Positions 9,230 to 17,507 of a stretch of 64,000 bases of DNA are shown here, piece after piece; the first letter of the stretch is position 1; each line of letters starts with the position of its first letter. The position numbers were made by a program, and so were the translations under genes. This DNA is from Nisaea sp. (GTDB lineage Bacteria > Pseudomonadota > Alphaproteobacteria > Thalassobaculales > Thalassobaculaceae). Below the pieces are notes generated by a model. The model worked only from the letters and a program-made list of their open reading frames with translations, did not search any database and was not told the origin of the DNA. Where the stretch lies: positions 310,001-374,000 of the forward strand of contig NZ_JAXMNY010000003.1 in the NCBI RefSeq assembly GCF_034670185.1, written 5' to 3'.

Positions 9230-10216
9230 ATGGCGGTTGATGTTGCAGCGGGCCCGGCAATCCGGGCGCCGGTCAGCCAAACAAGGCGCCGGGCGCTGGC
9301 ACCTGCCAGCCTTGCCGGTTACGCTTTCGTCGCTCCGGCAATCCTGTTGATGCTGGTCATACTGGTGGCCCCGGTACTGATCGCGGCCGCGCTGTCCTTT
9401 ACCGATTACAGCCTCGGCAATCCCGGGTTCGAATGGGTCGGAACCGAGAATTACGAGAAGATGTTCTCCCGCTCGACCTACACCAAGATGCTGACCGCAT
9501 CGGCGACCTATGTGCTGGTGGTCGTGCCGGCATCCATCGGCCTCGGGCTTGGTGCGGCGCTGCTGATCAATTCCCTGAAGCGCTTCGGGGATTTCTACAA
9601 GACAATCTATTTCCTGCCCGTCATGGCGGCCCTGCTGGCCATGGCCATCGTCTGGGAATTCTCCCTGCACCCGACGGTCGGCATCGTGAACCAGACTCTC
9701 GAGTCCGGTTGCGGCACATTTCTGGAGCAGATCTCCGACTGGTACGCGGCCGGATGCGCGCGGAACTTCCCGCTCTGGTTCGGCGACCGGGACTACGCTA
9801 TCTGGACCATCTGCTTCATCGGTATCTGGCAGGGCTTCGGCTTCAACATGGTGCTGTATCTTGCCGGGTTGACCGGGGTGCCTCGGGAGCTTTACCAGGC
9901 TGCCGCCATCGACGGCGCCGACAGTGCGTGGGACCGCTTCCGGCTGGTGACCTGGCCGATGCTCGGGCCGACCACGGTCTTCGTGCTCACCATCACCACG
10001 ATCCGCTCCTTCCAGGTGTTCGACACGGTGGAAGCGATCACCGGGGGCGGCCCTTCCAAGACCACTTACGTGATGATGTTCGCGATCTACGAAAAAGCGA
10101 TCAAACACAATCTGATCGGCATCGGTGCCGCGATCACCGTCGTCTTCCTCGCCTTCGTGCTGTTCCTGACCTTCCTGCAGCGCTGGCTCGTCGAAAGAAG
10201 GGTGCATTACACATGA
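9230..10216 (+). CDS. Sugar/glycerophosphate-type ABC permease (UgpA-like)
   Basis: 328 aa, MalF-superfamily inner-membrane permease with six or more transmembrane segments and the EAA loop (YQAAAIDGADSAWDRFRLVT). The ATG at 9230 follows the ATPase stop by one base, showing translational coupling. A periplasmic insertion between the second and third membrane segments holds two Cys 16 residues apart (SGCGTFLEQ and AAGCARN), unlike typical UgpA. Together with UgpC, the second permease and the binding protein it forms a complete importer. Confidence 0.85.
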   Translation: MAVDVAAGPAIRAPVSQTRRRALAPASLAGYAFVAPAILLMLVILVAPVLIAAALSFTDYSLGNPGFEWVGTENYEKMFSRSTYTKMLTASATYVLVVVPASIGLGLGAALLINSLKRFGDFYKTIYFLPVMAALLAMAIVWEFSLHPTVGIVNQTLESGCGTFLEQISDWYAAGCARNFPLWFGDRDYAIWTICFIGIWQGFGFNMVLYLAGLTGVPRELYQAAAIDGADSAWDRFRLVTWPMLGPTTVFVLTITTIRSFQVFDTVEAITGGGPSKTTYVMMFAIYEKAIKHNLIGIGAAITVVFLAFVLFLTFLQRWLVERRVHYT

Positions 10217-11109
10217 CCGGACATGCCTCGCCTTTCTCGGAAGCGCTGAAGCACGCGGTTCTGATCATCGGCGCTCTGATCGTCATCCTGCCGTTCTATG
10301 TGATGGTGAGCTATTCCCTGAAGGCGCCGCACGAGATCGAGACCAATACAGGCGGTTTCTTCGGCGCTCAGGAGCAGATGGTCGACGAGTATTGCGTCAA
10401 GCTGGGCAATGCCCGGGAAGACTGCCTCGAGACGCCTGCGATCTTCAATTACAGTCAGGCCTTCAAGAAGGCGCCGCTGCTGCGCTATCTGGCGAACGGT
10501 GTGATCGTTACGGCTTCGATCTTCCTGATCCAGGCTCTGGTGGCGTTGCCCTGCGCCTATGCGTTGGCCAAGCTCAAATTCTGGGGGCGCGACATGGTCT
10601 TCGGCATGGTGCTGGTCTGCCTGCTGATCCCCGTCCACGCGATCGCATTACCGCTCTACATCATGCTGGCCAAGCTCGGGCTGACCAACACATACGCATC
10701 CCTTGTCGTGCCCTGGACCATTTCGGTCTTCGGTATCTTTCTGATGCGGCAGTTCTTCAAGACCGTTCCAGACGATCTGATCGATGCCGCCCGGATGGAC
10801 GGGATGAACGAGTTCTCCATCGTGTGGAAAGTCATGCTGCCGACTGCGATCCCGGCGCTGCTGGCCTTCGCGATCTTCTCCGTGGTGGCGCACTGGAACG
10901 ATTACTTCTGGCCCCGTGTGGTGATCACCGGGGATCGGGATCTCTACACGCCGCCGCTTGGTCTGCGTGAATTCAAGGGCGACAGCGACGGGTCTAACTG
11001 GGGCGCGATGATGGCGACGGCGACGATCATCGTCACGCCGTTGATCGTCGCATTCCTGATGGCCCAGAAGCGCTTCATCGAGGGGATCACGCTCACCGGC
11101 ATGAAATGA
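10213..11109 (+). CDS. Sugar/glycerophosphate-type ABC permease (UgpE-like)
   Basis: 298 aa, MalG-superfamily permease with the EAA loop (DLIDAARMDGMNEFSIVWKV) and about six membrane helices. Its ATG overlaps the stop of the first permease (ATGA at 10213-10216). The first periplasmic loop is unusually long and acidic and carries two Cys 11 residues apart (DEYCVKLG, AREDCLE), mirroring the Cys pair of its partner. The C-terminus (FIEGITLTGMK) is canonical for the family. Confidence 0.85.
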   Translation: MTGHASPFSEALKHAVLIIGALIVILPFYVMVSYSLKAPHEIETNTGGFFGAQEQMVDEYCVKLGNAREDCLETPAIFNYSQAFKKAPLLRYLANGVIVTASIFLIQALVALPCAYALAKLKFWGRDMVFGMVLVCLLIPVHAIALPLYIMLAKLGLTNTYASLVVPWTISVFGIFLMRQFFKTVPDDLIDAARMDGMNEFSIVWKVMLPTAIPALLAFAIFSVVAHWNDYFWPRVVITGDRDLYTPPLGLREFKGDSDGSNWGAMMATATIIVTPLIVAFLMAQKRFIEGITLTGMK

Positions 11110-11235
11110 CGGACCGGGTTGGCGTGAAGGAAAAGGATTTGGCGGCCCCCACGGCAATGGGGACCGCCGTATTGCGGGTCGCCGAAAGCATTTGGAGCAT
11201 CACGGCCGCACGCAACAACAGTGAGGAGCTACGAT

Positions 11236-12474
11236 ATGAAACGTCTTTTTGCAATGGCCGCTGCCGCGGCTTTCTACGCGGCGCCCGCCGGCGCGGTGGA
11301 GATCGAGGTCGGCTATCCCTACAGCCACCTGTTCGACGTCACCTACGAGAAGATCATGGAGAGCTTCAAGAAGGAGCATCCGGAGATCGAGGTGAAGTTC
11401 CGCGCCACTTACGAGAACTATGAAGACGGCACCAACATCATCCTGCGCGAAGCGGTCTCGGGCAATCTTCCGGACGTCACCATGCAGGGCCTGAACCGGC
11501 AGGCAATCCTGGTCGAGAAAGGCATCGCCAAGTCGCTCGAGCCGTTCATCGCCAAGGAAGCTGACTTCGCGAAGGACGGTTACCACCAGGCGATGTTGAG
11601 CCTCTCGACCTTCAACGGTCAGGTGCACGGCCTGCCGTTCTCCGTCTCGTTGCCGGTCGGCTATTACAACATGGACCTGGTCCGCAAGTCCGGCTCCGAC
11701 AAGCTGCCGCAGACCTGGGACGAGGTGGTCACGCTCTGCAAGGACATGCGGGCGAACGGTGTCAAGAATCCGATTTTCTGGGGCTGGAACATCACCGGTA
11801 ACTGGTTCATGCAGGCGCTGATGTGGACCCAGGACGAGCCGATCGTCAAAGGCAACAAGGTCAATTTCGATGGTGATGCCGGTCTGGTCGCGTTCGAGAC
11901 CATGAAGAAGATCTTCCGGGGCTGCGAGATGCAGAACCTGTCCTGGAAAGACGCACTGTCGGCTTTCTCATCCGGTGATGTCGGCATGATGTTCTGGTCC
12001 ACCTCGGCGCTTGGTGCGGTGGAACGCTCGAAAGGCGATTTCGAGATGAAGACGGCCGAATTCCCGGGCATCGGCGGTAAGCCGAAGGGCTTGCCTGCCG
12101 GAGGTAACGCCGCTCTGCTGGTCTCCCAGTCCGAAGATCCGGAGCGGCTGCAGGCTGCCTGGACCTTCCTGAAATACATCACCTCCGGCACCGGTGCCGC
12201 CGCTGTCGCCGAGACCACGGGCTACATGCCGCCGAACAAGGCTGCGAACGAAATCATCCTGAAGGATTTCTACAAGCGGAACCCGAACAAGGAGACCGCC
12301 GTCCGCCAGCTCCCGCTGCTGCGCGACTGGCTCGCCTATCCGGGCGACAAGGGCCTCGCGGTTACCCAGGTGATCTATGACGGTATCGAAAGTATCGTTA
12401 CCGGCGAGGAAGACGACATGAAGGCCCTGCAGAGCGATCTGGTGGCCGAAGTCGGTGACATGCTGCCGAAATAA
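11236..12474 (+). CDS. Periplasmic extracellular solute-binding protein (UgpB-like)
   Basis: 412 aa. A clear signal peptide (MKRLFAMAAAAAFYAAPAGA) is followed by a family 1 solute-binding fold starting VEIEVGYPYSHLFDVTY. The start at 11236 has GAGGAG at good distance. It captures ligand in the periplasm for the two permeases. Similarity in layout to UgpB and the following phosphodiesterase point to glycerol-3-phosphate or a glycerophosphodiester, but the ligand is an inference. A hairpin downstream (12484) closes the importer unit. Confidence 0.83.
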   Translation: MKRLFAMAAAAAFYAAPAGAVEIEVGYPYSHLFDVTYEKIMESFKKEHPEIEVKFRATYENYEDGTNIILREAVSGNLPDVTMQGLNRQAILVEKGIAKSLEPFIAKEADFAKDGYHQAMLSLSTFNGQVHGLPFSVSLPVGYYNMDLVRKSGSDKLPQTWDEVVTLCKDMRANGVKNPIFWGWNITGNWFMQALMWTQDEPIVKGNKVNFDGDAGLVAFETMKKIFRGCEMQNLSWKDALSAFSSGDVGMMFWSTSALGAVERSKGDFEMKTAEFPGIGGKPKGLPAGGNAALLVSQSEDPERLQAAWTFLKYITSGTGAAAVAETTGYMPPNKAANEIILKDFYKRNPNKETAVRQLPLLRDWLAYPGDKGLAVTQVIYDGIESIVTGEEDDMKALQSDLVAEVGDMLPK

Positions 12475-12483
12475 AACCTTCAT

Positions 12484-12522
12484 CGGGCCGGCGGGGTTCC
12501 GCCCTGTCGGCCCGTCCCTTTA
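12484..12522 (+). terminator. Hairpin terminator candidate after the binding protein
   Basis: Outer stem CGGGCCG (12484-12490) pairs with CGGCCCG (12508-12514), with an inner GGCGGGG/GCCC pairing. The T stretch is weak (CCCTTT), so it may only partly terminate, letting the phosphodiesterase be co-expressed. Confidence 0.45.
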
Positions 12523-12591
12523 AATGCTACCTGCGTTCAATCGCTTACCTTCCTGTCGCCGGTATTCGTCCGGTGGAAAGAAATCGGTGTC

Positions 12592-13389
12592 ATGAGCTTC
12601 ATCCAGATCACAGACCTTCACTTCGTTCCCGGCGACAAGCCGCTTTACGGAACCAGCCCGAAACAGCGTCTCGCCGACGGCGTTTCCCTGATCCGCCGCG
12701 ACCATGGCGATGTCGATTGCGTTATCGCCACCGGCGACCTCACGCATTACGGCGAGAAGGAAGCTTACGAGACACTGAAGGAGGTGCTGGCGCCTCTGGA
12801 AATGCCCGTCCATCTGATGATGGGCAATCACGACAGCCGTGCCCCGTTCCGCGAGGTGTTTCCGGACGCGCCGGAAATAGAAGGCGGCTTCATCCAGTTC
12901 ACCGTCGATACCGGCGATGCCAACGTGGTCTGTCTCGACAGCCTGGTTGATATTCCGGGCGATCATGCCGGCCGTCTCTGCGAGACACGGCTTGCCTGGC
13001 TCGACAAGGAACTCGACGCACTGCCGGCGGACGTGCCTTTCGTGCTCGCGGTCCATCACCCGCCGTTCGATCTCGGTATTCCGCACATGGACGCGATCCG
13101 GCTGCTGGATGGAGAGGCGCTTTACGAGGTCCTTCAGAAACGCCTGCCGGATCAGATGATCTTCGGCCACGTGCACCGACCGATCTCAGGCCATTGGCGC
13201 GGCATCCCGTTCTATCTCCAGCGCGGCTTCAACCATCAGGTCTATCTGGATTTCACCAGCGTTGACGATGTCCGCTTCGTTGACGAGGCCCCGGAATTCT
13301 CGATTATCAAGTCGACCCCGGAGAGCGTCTTTGTCTTTGCCCGTTCGGCCGGCGGCGAGGGTGAGCCATACGTTCCCCGAGACACCTAG
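12592..13389 (+). CDS. Class III metallophosphodiesterase (GpdQ/CpdA-like)
   Basis: 265 aa cytoplasmic dinuclear-metal phosphodiesterase. The metal-binding motifs are complete and in order: TDLHF (D-x-H), ATGDLTHYG (GD), MMGNHDSR (GNHD), AVHHPPF (H) and FGHVHRP (GHxH). This family hydrolyses phosphodiesters: GpdQ acts on glycerophosphodiesters and CpdA on cAMP. Its place right after a ugp-like importer suggests intracellular cleavage of an imported glycerophosphodiester or related compound. The cAMP alternative cannot be excluded from the sequence. Confidence 0.82.
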   Translation: MSFIQITDLHFVPGDKPLYGTSPKQRLADGVSLIRRDHGDVDCVIATGDLTHYGEKEAYETLKEVLAPLEMPVHLMMGNHDSRAPFREVFPDAPEIEGGFIQFTVDTGDANVVCLDSLVDIPGDHAGRLCETRLAWLDKELDALPADVPFVLAVHHPPFDLGIPHMDAIRLLDGEALYEVLQKRLPDQMIFGHVHRPISGHWRGIPFYLQRGFNHQVYLDFTSVDDVRFVDEAPEFSIIKSTPESVFVFARSAGGEGEPYVPRDT

Positions 13390-13399
13390 GTTCCGCGCA

Positions 13400-13434
13400 C
13401 ATCACCGCCATCCCTTGCCGCGATGGCGGTGATG
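13400..13434. terminator. Bidirectional terminator hairpin between convergent genes
   Basis: A perfect 13-bp stem (CATCACCGCCATC at 13400-13412, GATGGCGGTGATG at 13422-13434) sits between the end of the phosphodiesterase gene (+) and the end of the homogentisate operon (-). There is no strong T run, but the position and stem stability fit a shared terminator. Confidence 0.55.
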
Positions 13435-13446
13435 ACAAAGGAAGGG

Positions 13447-13644
13447 CTAGCGTCCGGTTTCCCGTGCCTTGTGCAGGGCGTCGAGCAGAATATCCCGGTC
13501 GCCGACATGGTTTGCCAGCAGCAGGATCAGCCGGGCGTTCAGTGCCGTGCTCTGTTCCGGCGTGAGGTCTTGATGGGCGGCGATCAGCGCCTCGTAAAAG
13601 CCGTCGGCATCGGTCAGGTTGGGGGTGGTGATCAAGTCCGTCAT
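13447..13644 (-). CDS. DUF2783 small protein, partner of the adjacent flavin monooxygenase
   Basis: 65 aa, rich in helix, with the family core LTDADGFYEALIAAH and LNARLILLLANHVGD. It overlaps the stop of the monooxygenase gene by 4 bp. DUF2783 proteins are typically found beside such flavoproteins. Pseudomonas putida 3-hydroxyphenylacetate 6-hydroxylase is described as a flavoprotein (MhaA) plus a very small coupling protein (MhaB), and this pair has the same architecture and sits in a homogentisate operon. Its identification as an MhaB-like coupling protein is my inference. Confidence 0.75.
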   Translation of the reverse strand: MTDLITTPNLTDADGFYEALIAAHQDLTPEQSTALNARLILLLANHVGDRDILLDALHKARETGR

Positions 13645-15257
13645 GTCGTCCCTCCGGTCGCACCGGTAAGGGCAGCTGATATGGCCTTGCGGTCATAGGT
13701 GGGCCAGCGCGCCGCGATATGCTGGTCCGGGCGGATCAGGTAGACCGCCTGTTCGTTCCTCCCGAGATAACGCTCTCTCAAGGCGCCCAGCCTATCGTCT
13801 TCGGTCTCAATCGTCAGGACTGTCACGGGGAGCGCATCGCCGCCGGACATGTCCGGCAGTGACGTATTGATTCCAAGCAAGACGATATCCGTCCCAAGAC
13901 TTTCCAGCAGCCAGCCGTCGCCCACCGGGGCATCGACGGCGGGTGCGCCCGGACGGGTGCGTTTGGGCCCGCCTGGCAGCGCATCCTCGCCATTCAGCTC
14001 AGATCCCGCATGGGTCGTCGGCACGCTGAGCCGTCCGGAGTTCACCAGTGGGCGGGCGAACGGATGGGCTTCGGCAAGATCAAGTACGGCATCACGGAAG
14101 ACGTGGGAGATATCGGACTTGGGGGTGATGAAATCGGTCGAGCGGGTGGAGTTCAGGATGTTCTCGTCCGCGGCCTGAATACGTTCCCGGTTGTAGCTCT
14201 CTAGGAGGCTTTCGGGCGCTTTACCATCGATCACCAGTTTCAGCTTCCAGGCGAGATTGTCGATATCCTGAATGCCGCTGTTGGCGCCGCGTGCGCCGAA
14301 CGGCGAGACCTGATGCGCGCTGTCCCCGGCGAACAGCACGCGGCCATGGGCAAAGCGCTCCATCCGGCGGCATTGGAATGTGTAGATCGAGACCCATTCG
14401 AGGCTGAATTTGGCATCCGCACCGAGCATGGCCTGCAGGCGCGGGATGACGTTTTCTTCCCGCATTTCAACGTCCCGGTCGATATCCCAGCCGAGCTGCA
14501 GGTCAATGCGCCAGACACCATCCGGTTGCTTGTGCAGCAGTGCCGATTGACCCCGGTTGAAGGGCGGGTCGAACCAGAACCAGCGTTCAGTCGGAAAAGC
14601 CGCCTCCATCTTTACGTCGGCGATCAAGAAATTGTCCTCGAAGATCCGGCCGTGGAAATCGAGTCCCATCAGCGAACGGATTGGAGATTTTGCTCCGTCG
14701 CAGGCAATCAGCCAGTCGGCTTCGAGGGTGTAGGGGCCGTCGGGCGTCTCGACGGTCAACTGAACGCTGCTGTCGTCCCGGGTAACACCGGTGACCTTGT
14801 TCCGGCCCCGAATTTCGATCGGTCTGGCTTCTGCTTCCAATTCGCGCAGCCGTTCAAGCAGGGCCGCCTCAAAATAGAATTGCTGGAGATTGATGAAGGC
14901 CGGGCGGTGATGTCCGGCTTCGGTCAGCAGATCGAACTCGTAGACCTTTCGCTCGTCGAAGAAGACCTTGCCCTTGTTCCAGGTCACGCCCTTGTCGACC
15001 AGTGGCTGACCGCAGCCTAGCCGGTCCATGATCTCCAGCGTGCGCTTGGCGAAACAGATGGCGCGGGAGCCGGTGCTGACCCGGTCATTGTCGTCCAGCA
15101 GCAGGACCGGCACGTCTTTCAGCGCGAGGTCCAGTGCGGCTGAGAGACCGACCGGACCGGCGCCGACTACGATCACGGGATGGCGCACCGGCGCTGCCGC
15201 GTCCTGATCCGGCGACCGCCGGTAGGGATAGAGCGCCTGCTCGAAGATATCGGCCAT
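13641..15257 (-). CDS. FAD-dependent aromatic monooxygenase (candidate hydroxyphenylacetate 6-hydroxylase)
   Basis: 538 aa class A flavoprotein hydroxylase of the PheA/TfdB/MhpA type. The FAD fold starts with VIVVGAGPVGLSAALDLA, the DG-like segment is LIACDGAKS, and the second FAD motif is VLFAGDSAHQVSPFGARG. A C-terminal thioredoxin-like extension runs from about residue 430. It should hydroxylate an aromatic ring using NAD(P)H and O2. Its operon with homogentisate dioxygenase and a DUF2783 partner suggests that it makes homogentisate, for example from 3-hydroxyphenylacetate. An MhpA-like or other phenol substrate is the alternative. Start supported by GGGAG 8 bp upstream. Confidence 0.82.
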   Translation of the reverse strand: MADIFEQALYPYRRSPDQDAAAPVRHPVIVVGAGPVGLSAALDLALKDVPVLLLDDNDRVSTGSRAICFAKRTLEIMDRLGCGQPLVDKGVTWNKGKVFFDERKVYEFDLLTEAGHHRPAFINLQQFYFEAALLERLRELEAEARPIEIRGRNKVTGVTRDDSSVQLTVETPDGPYTLEADWLIACDGAKSPIRSLMGLDFHGRIFEDNFLIADVKMEAAFPTERWFWFDPPFNRGQSALLHKQPDGVWRIDLQLGWDIDRDVEMREENVIPRLQAMLGADAKFSLEWVSIYTFQCRRMERFAHGRVLFAGDSAHQVSPFGARGANSGIQDIDNLAWKLKLVIDGKAPESLLESYNRERIQAADENILNSTRSTDFITPKSDISHVFRDAVLDLAEAHPFARPLVNSGRLSVPTTHAGSELNGEDALPGGPKRTRPGAPAVDAPVGDGWLLESLGTDIVLLGINTSLPDMSGGDALPVTVLTIETEDDRLGALRERYLGRNEQAVYLIRPDQHIAARWPTYDRKAISAALTGATGGTT

Positions 15258-15272
15258 GGAAAGGCTCCCGCC

Positions 15273-16223
15273 TTAGCCTTGCAGGGCTTCCCACATCTGC
15301 CGGTCCCGCTCGGCGGTCCAGATCCGGGGCGTGTCCATGCCGAGTGCCTCGTCATAGGCGCGGGTCACGTTGAAGGGCAGGCAATGCTCGTAGATTGGCA
15401 CGTCGCTGAACTTCGGGTCGCACGCGGCGCGCACCGCGTCCCAGGCTTCCTTTAGAGACCCGCCTCGCGCGGCGACGGCTGCGGCCGGGCGGTAGGTGTT
15501 CAAGAGGAAGTCGCGGGTGAACTCAAGCGCGGCATCAACCTGATCTGTGCCGACCAAGGCGGCACCCCTGCCGGGCGCGATGGCCAGCGGGTCATAGCTC
15601 TTGATGTTGTCGAGGGTCTGGCCCCAGTCGCTGAAATGGCCGTCGCCGCAATAGCAGGCGGCCTTGTACTCGACGATGTCACCGGTCAGCATGACGCGCT
15701 CATCCGGCACCCAGGCGACGATGTCGCCAGCGGTGTGGGCGCGGCCGAGATGCATCAGGTCGACCCGGCGCTTGCCAAGATAAACCGTCATCTTGTCGGT
15801 GAAGGTCATGGTCGGCCAGGTCAGGCCCGGGATAGATTCATGGCCCTGGAACAGGCGCGGGAATCGGCCGAACTCGCTGTCCCAGTCCTCCTGGCCGCGC
15901 TCCGAGACCATGGCGCGGCATTTCTCGGAGGCGAGGATCTGCTCCGCCCCGTAGGCCGACGCACCGAGCACACGGACAGCATGGTAATGCGAGAGCACGA
16001 CATATTTGATCGGCTTGTCGGTCACGGTGCGGATTTTCTCCACGACCTTGTGGGCGAGGCGCGGGGTGGCCTGCGCGTCCACGATCATCACGCTGTCATC
16101 ACCGATGACGACGCCGGTATTCGGATCTCCCTCCGCGGTGAAGGCCCAGATGTCCCGGCCGATCTCGCTGAAGGTGATCTTCTTTTCCGCCATGTCGCCG
16201 GCTGATGCGAACTGCTTGGCCAT
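15273..16223 (-). CDS. MBL-fold protein with altered metal-binding motif, homogentisate operon
   Basis: 316 aa metallo-beta-lactamase fold protein. The hallmark HxHxDH is changed: residues 79-84 read H-Y-H-A-V-R, so the Asp and third His are Val83 and Arg84. A downstream ligand region keeps GRAHTAGD and LTGDIV, but the late HG motif is PGRGAAL. It may bind a single metal or none. The gene lies 24 bp after fahA and 15 bp before the monooxygenase, so it is part of the operon. The start has a near-perfect GGAGGAAGG. A role in thioester or lactone hydrolysis is possible but unproven. Confidence 0.8.
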   Translation of the reverse strand: MAKQFASAGDMAEKKITFSEIGRDIWAFTAEGDPNTGVVIGDDSVMIVDAQATPRLAHKVVEKIRTVTDKPIKYVVLSHYHAVRVLGASAYGAEQILASEKCRAMVSERGQEDWDSEFGRFPRLFQGHESIPGLTWPTMTFTDKMTVYLGKRRVDLMHLGRAHTAGDIVAWVPDERVMLTGDIVEYKAACYCGDGHFSDWGQTLDNIKSYDPLAIAPGRGAALVGTDQVDAALEFTRDFLLNTYRPAAAVAARGGSLKEAWDAVRAACDPKFSDVPIYEHCLPFNVTRAYDEALGMDTPRIWTAERDRQMWEALQG

Positions 16224-16247
16224 TTGGCCTTCCTCCCGTTTTCTTTG

Positions 16248-17507
16248 TCAGTCTTGTTTAATCGCGGGCAGTACTGTGCCCGTACAGTTTCCAAACCCGA
16301 TCCTGTAGCCGTCCCCCGCAGCATGGCCGCGCAGGGTGACACGGTCGCCATCCTCAAGGAAGCTGCGTGTCTCGCCGTTCGGCAGGGTGATGGGGGTCTT
16401 GCCGCCCCAGCTCATTTCCAGCAATGAGCCGTAATTGTCCGGCGTGTCGCCGGAGACCGTGCCGGAGCCAAGCAGGTCGCCGGTCCGCATCGGACAGCCG
16501 CTGCTGGTGTGATGGGCAAGCTGCTGGGCGGCGGAATAATACATCGTGCTGTAGTTGGTTCGAGACAGCACCGCTTCCTCGCCGGACCCGGCAGGTGTCA
16601 GACCGACCTCAAGCGCGATGTCGTAGAGCATCGGGCCGGGTTCCGCGAGATAGGGCAGCAGCGGTTCTTCCCGCTTTGGCGTCGCTGTCCGGAACGGCTC
16701 CAGCGCCGCGCGGGTCACCACCCAGGGCGAGATACTGGTGCAGAAGGCCTTGCCCTGGAACGGGCCGAGCGGCTGATACTCCCAAGCCTGGATATCCCGC
16801 GCCGACCAGTCGTTCAGCAGGACATATCCGAAGATCATCGCGTCTGCCTCGGCAACCGTCACCGGTTTGCCTAAGGCATTTCCGGTGCCGACCACGGCGC
16901 CCATCTCAAGCTCGATATCGAGCCGGCGGCTCGGGCCGAATGTCGGTGTGTCCGCGTCCGGCGCCTTCAGTTGCCCGTTCGGGCGGTGGAAATCCGTGCC
17001 GCTGACGACGACCGAAGAGGCTCGGCCGTTATAGCCGATGGGGATATGCAGCCAGTTCGGCGGCAAGGCGTTCTCGGCCCCCCGGAACATGGTGCCGACA
17101 TTGAAGGCATGCTGCTTGCCCGCGTAGAAATCGGTGTATTCGCTGACCCGGAACGGCAGATGCAGCGTGACATCCGTCATCGGGATCAGATACCGGTCCG
17201 CATTGTCCCGCACGGCGTCATCACCGCCTTCGCGGAGCAGGCCCGTCAGTCGGGTGCGCACCAGGTTCCAGATATCGGGACCGCGCTCCATGAACGGGTT
17301 CAGGACGACTGCCGCGAAAACAGGTGTTCCGCCGGTCTCGATCAGGCGGTCGCGCTCGAGGGCGGCGAGATCCAGCACTTGGTCGCCGATGGCAGTGCCG
17401 CAGCGCGGTTGCTCGCCGTCCCGGGAGAAGACGCCAAAGGGCAGGTTCTGGACCGGAAAATCGCATTCCGGCACGTTGGCGGAAGGAAGCCAGCTTTTCA
17501 TTGTCAC
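16248..17507 (-). CDS. fahA: Fumarylacetoacetase
   Basis: 419 aa, full length for the family. It catalyses the last step of homogentisate breakdown, fumarylacetoacetate to fumarate and acetoacetate. Family motifs include SEYTDFYAGKQHAFNVGTMFR, split here as SEYTDFYAGKQHA and FNVGTMFRG, then LDIELEMGAVVG (metal-binding Glu residues), LLNDWSARDIQ and PYLAEPGPMLYDIALEV. The GTG start overlaps the hmgA stop (GTGA), with an in-frame ATG two codons later as alternative. No maleylacetoacetate isomerase gene is present between hmgA and fahA. Confidence 0.95.
   Translation of the reverse strand: MTMKSWLPSANVPECDFPVQNLPFGVFSRDGEQPRCGTAIGDQVLDLAALERDRLIETGGTPVFAAVVLNPFMERGPDIWNLVRTRLTGLLREGGDDAVRDNADRYLIPMTDVTLHLPFRVSEYTDFYAGKQHAFNVGTMFRGAENALPPNWLHIPIGYNGRASSVVVSGTDFHRPNGQLKAPDADTPTFGPSRRLDIELEMGAVVGTGNALGKPVTVAEADAMIFGYVLLNDWSARDIQAWEYQPLGPFQGKAFCTSISPWVVTRAALEPFRTATPKREEPLLPYLAEPGPMLYDIALEVGLTPAGSGEEAVLSRTNYSTMYYSAAQQLAHHTSSGCPMRTGDLLGSGTVSGDTPDNYGSLLEMSWGGKTPITLPNGETRSFLEDGDRVTLRGHAAGDGYRIGFGNCTGTVLPAIKQD

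Noticed and set aside
12592..13389. Assignment as cAMP phosphodiesterase CpdA
   Set aside because: Motifs fit the whole class III family; the importer context makes a phosphodiester substrate likelier, so the narrower name was not used.
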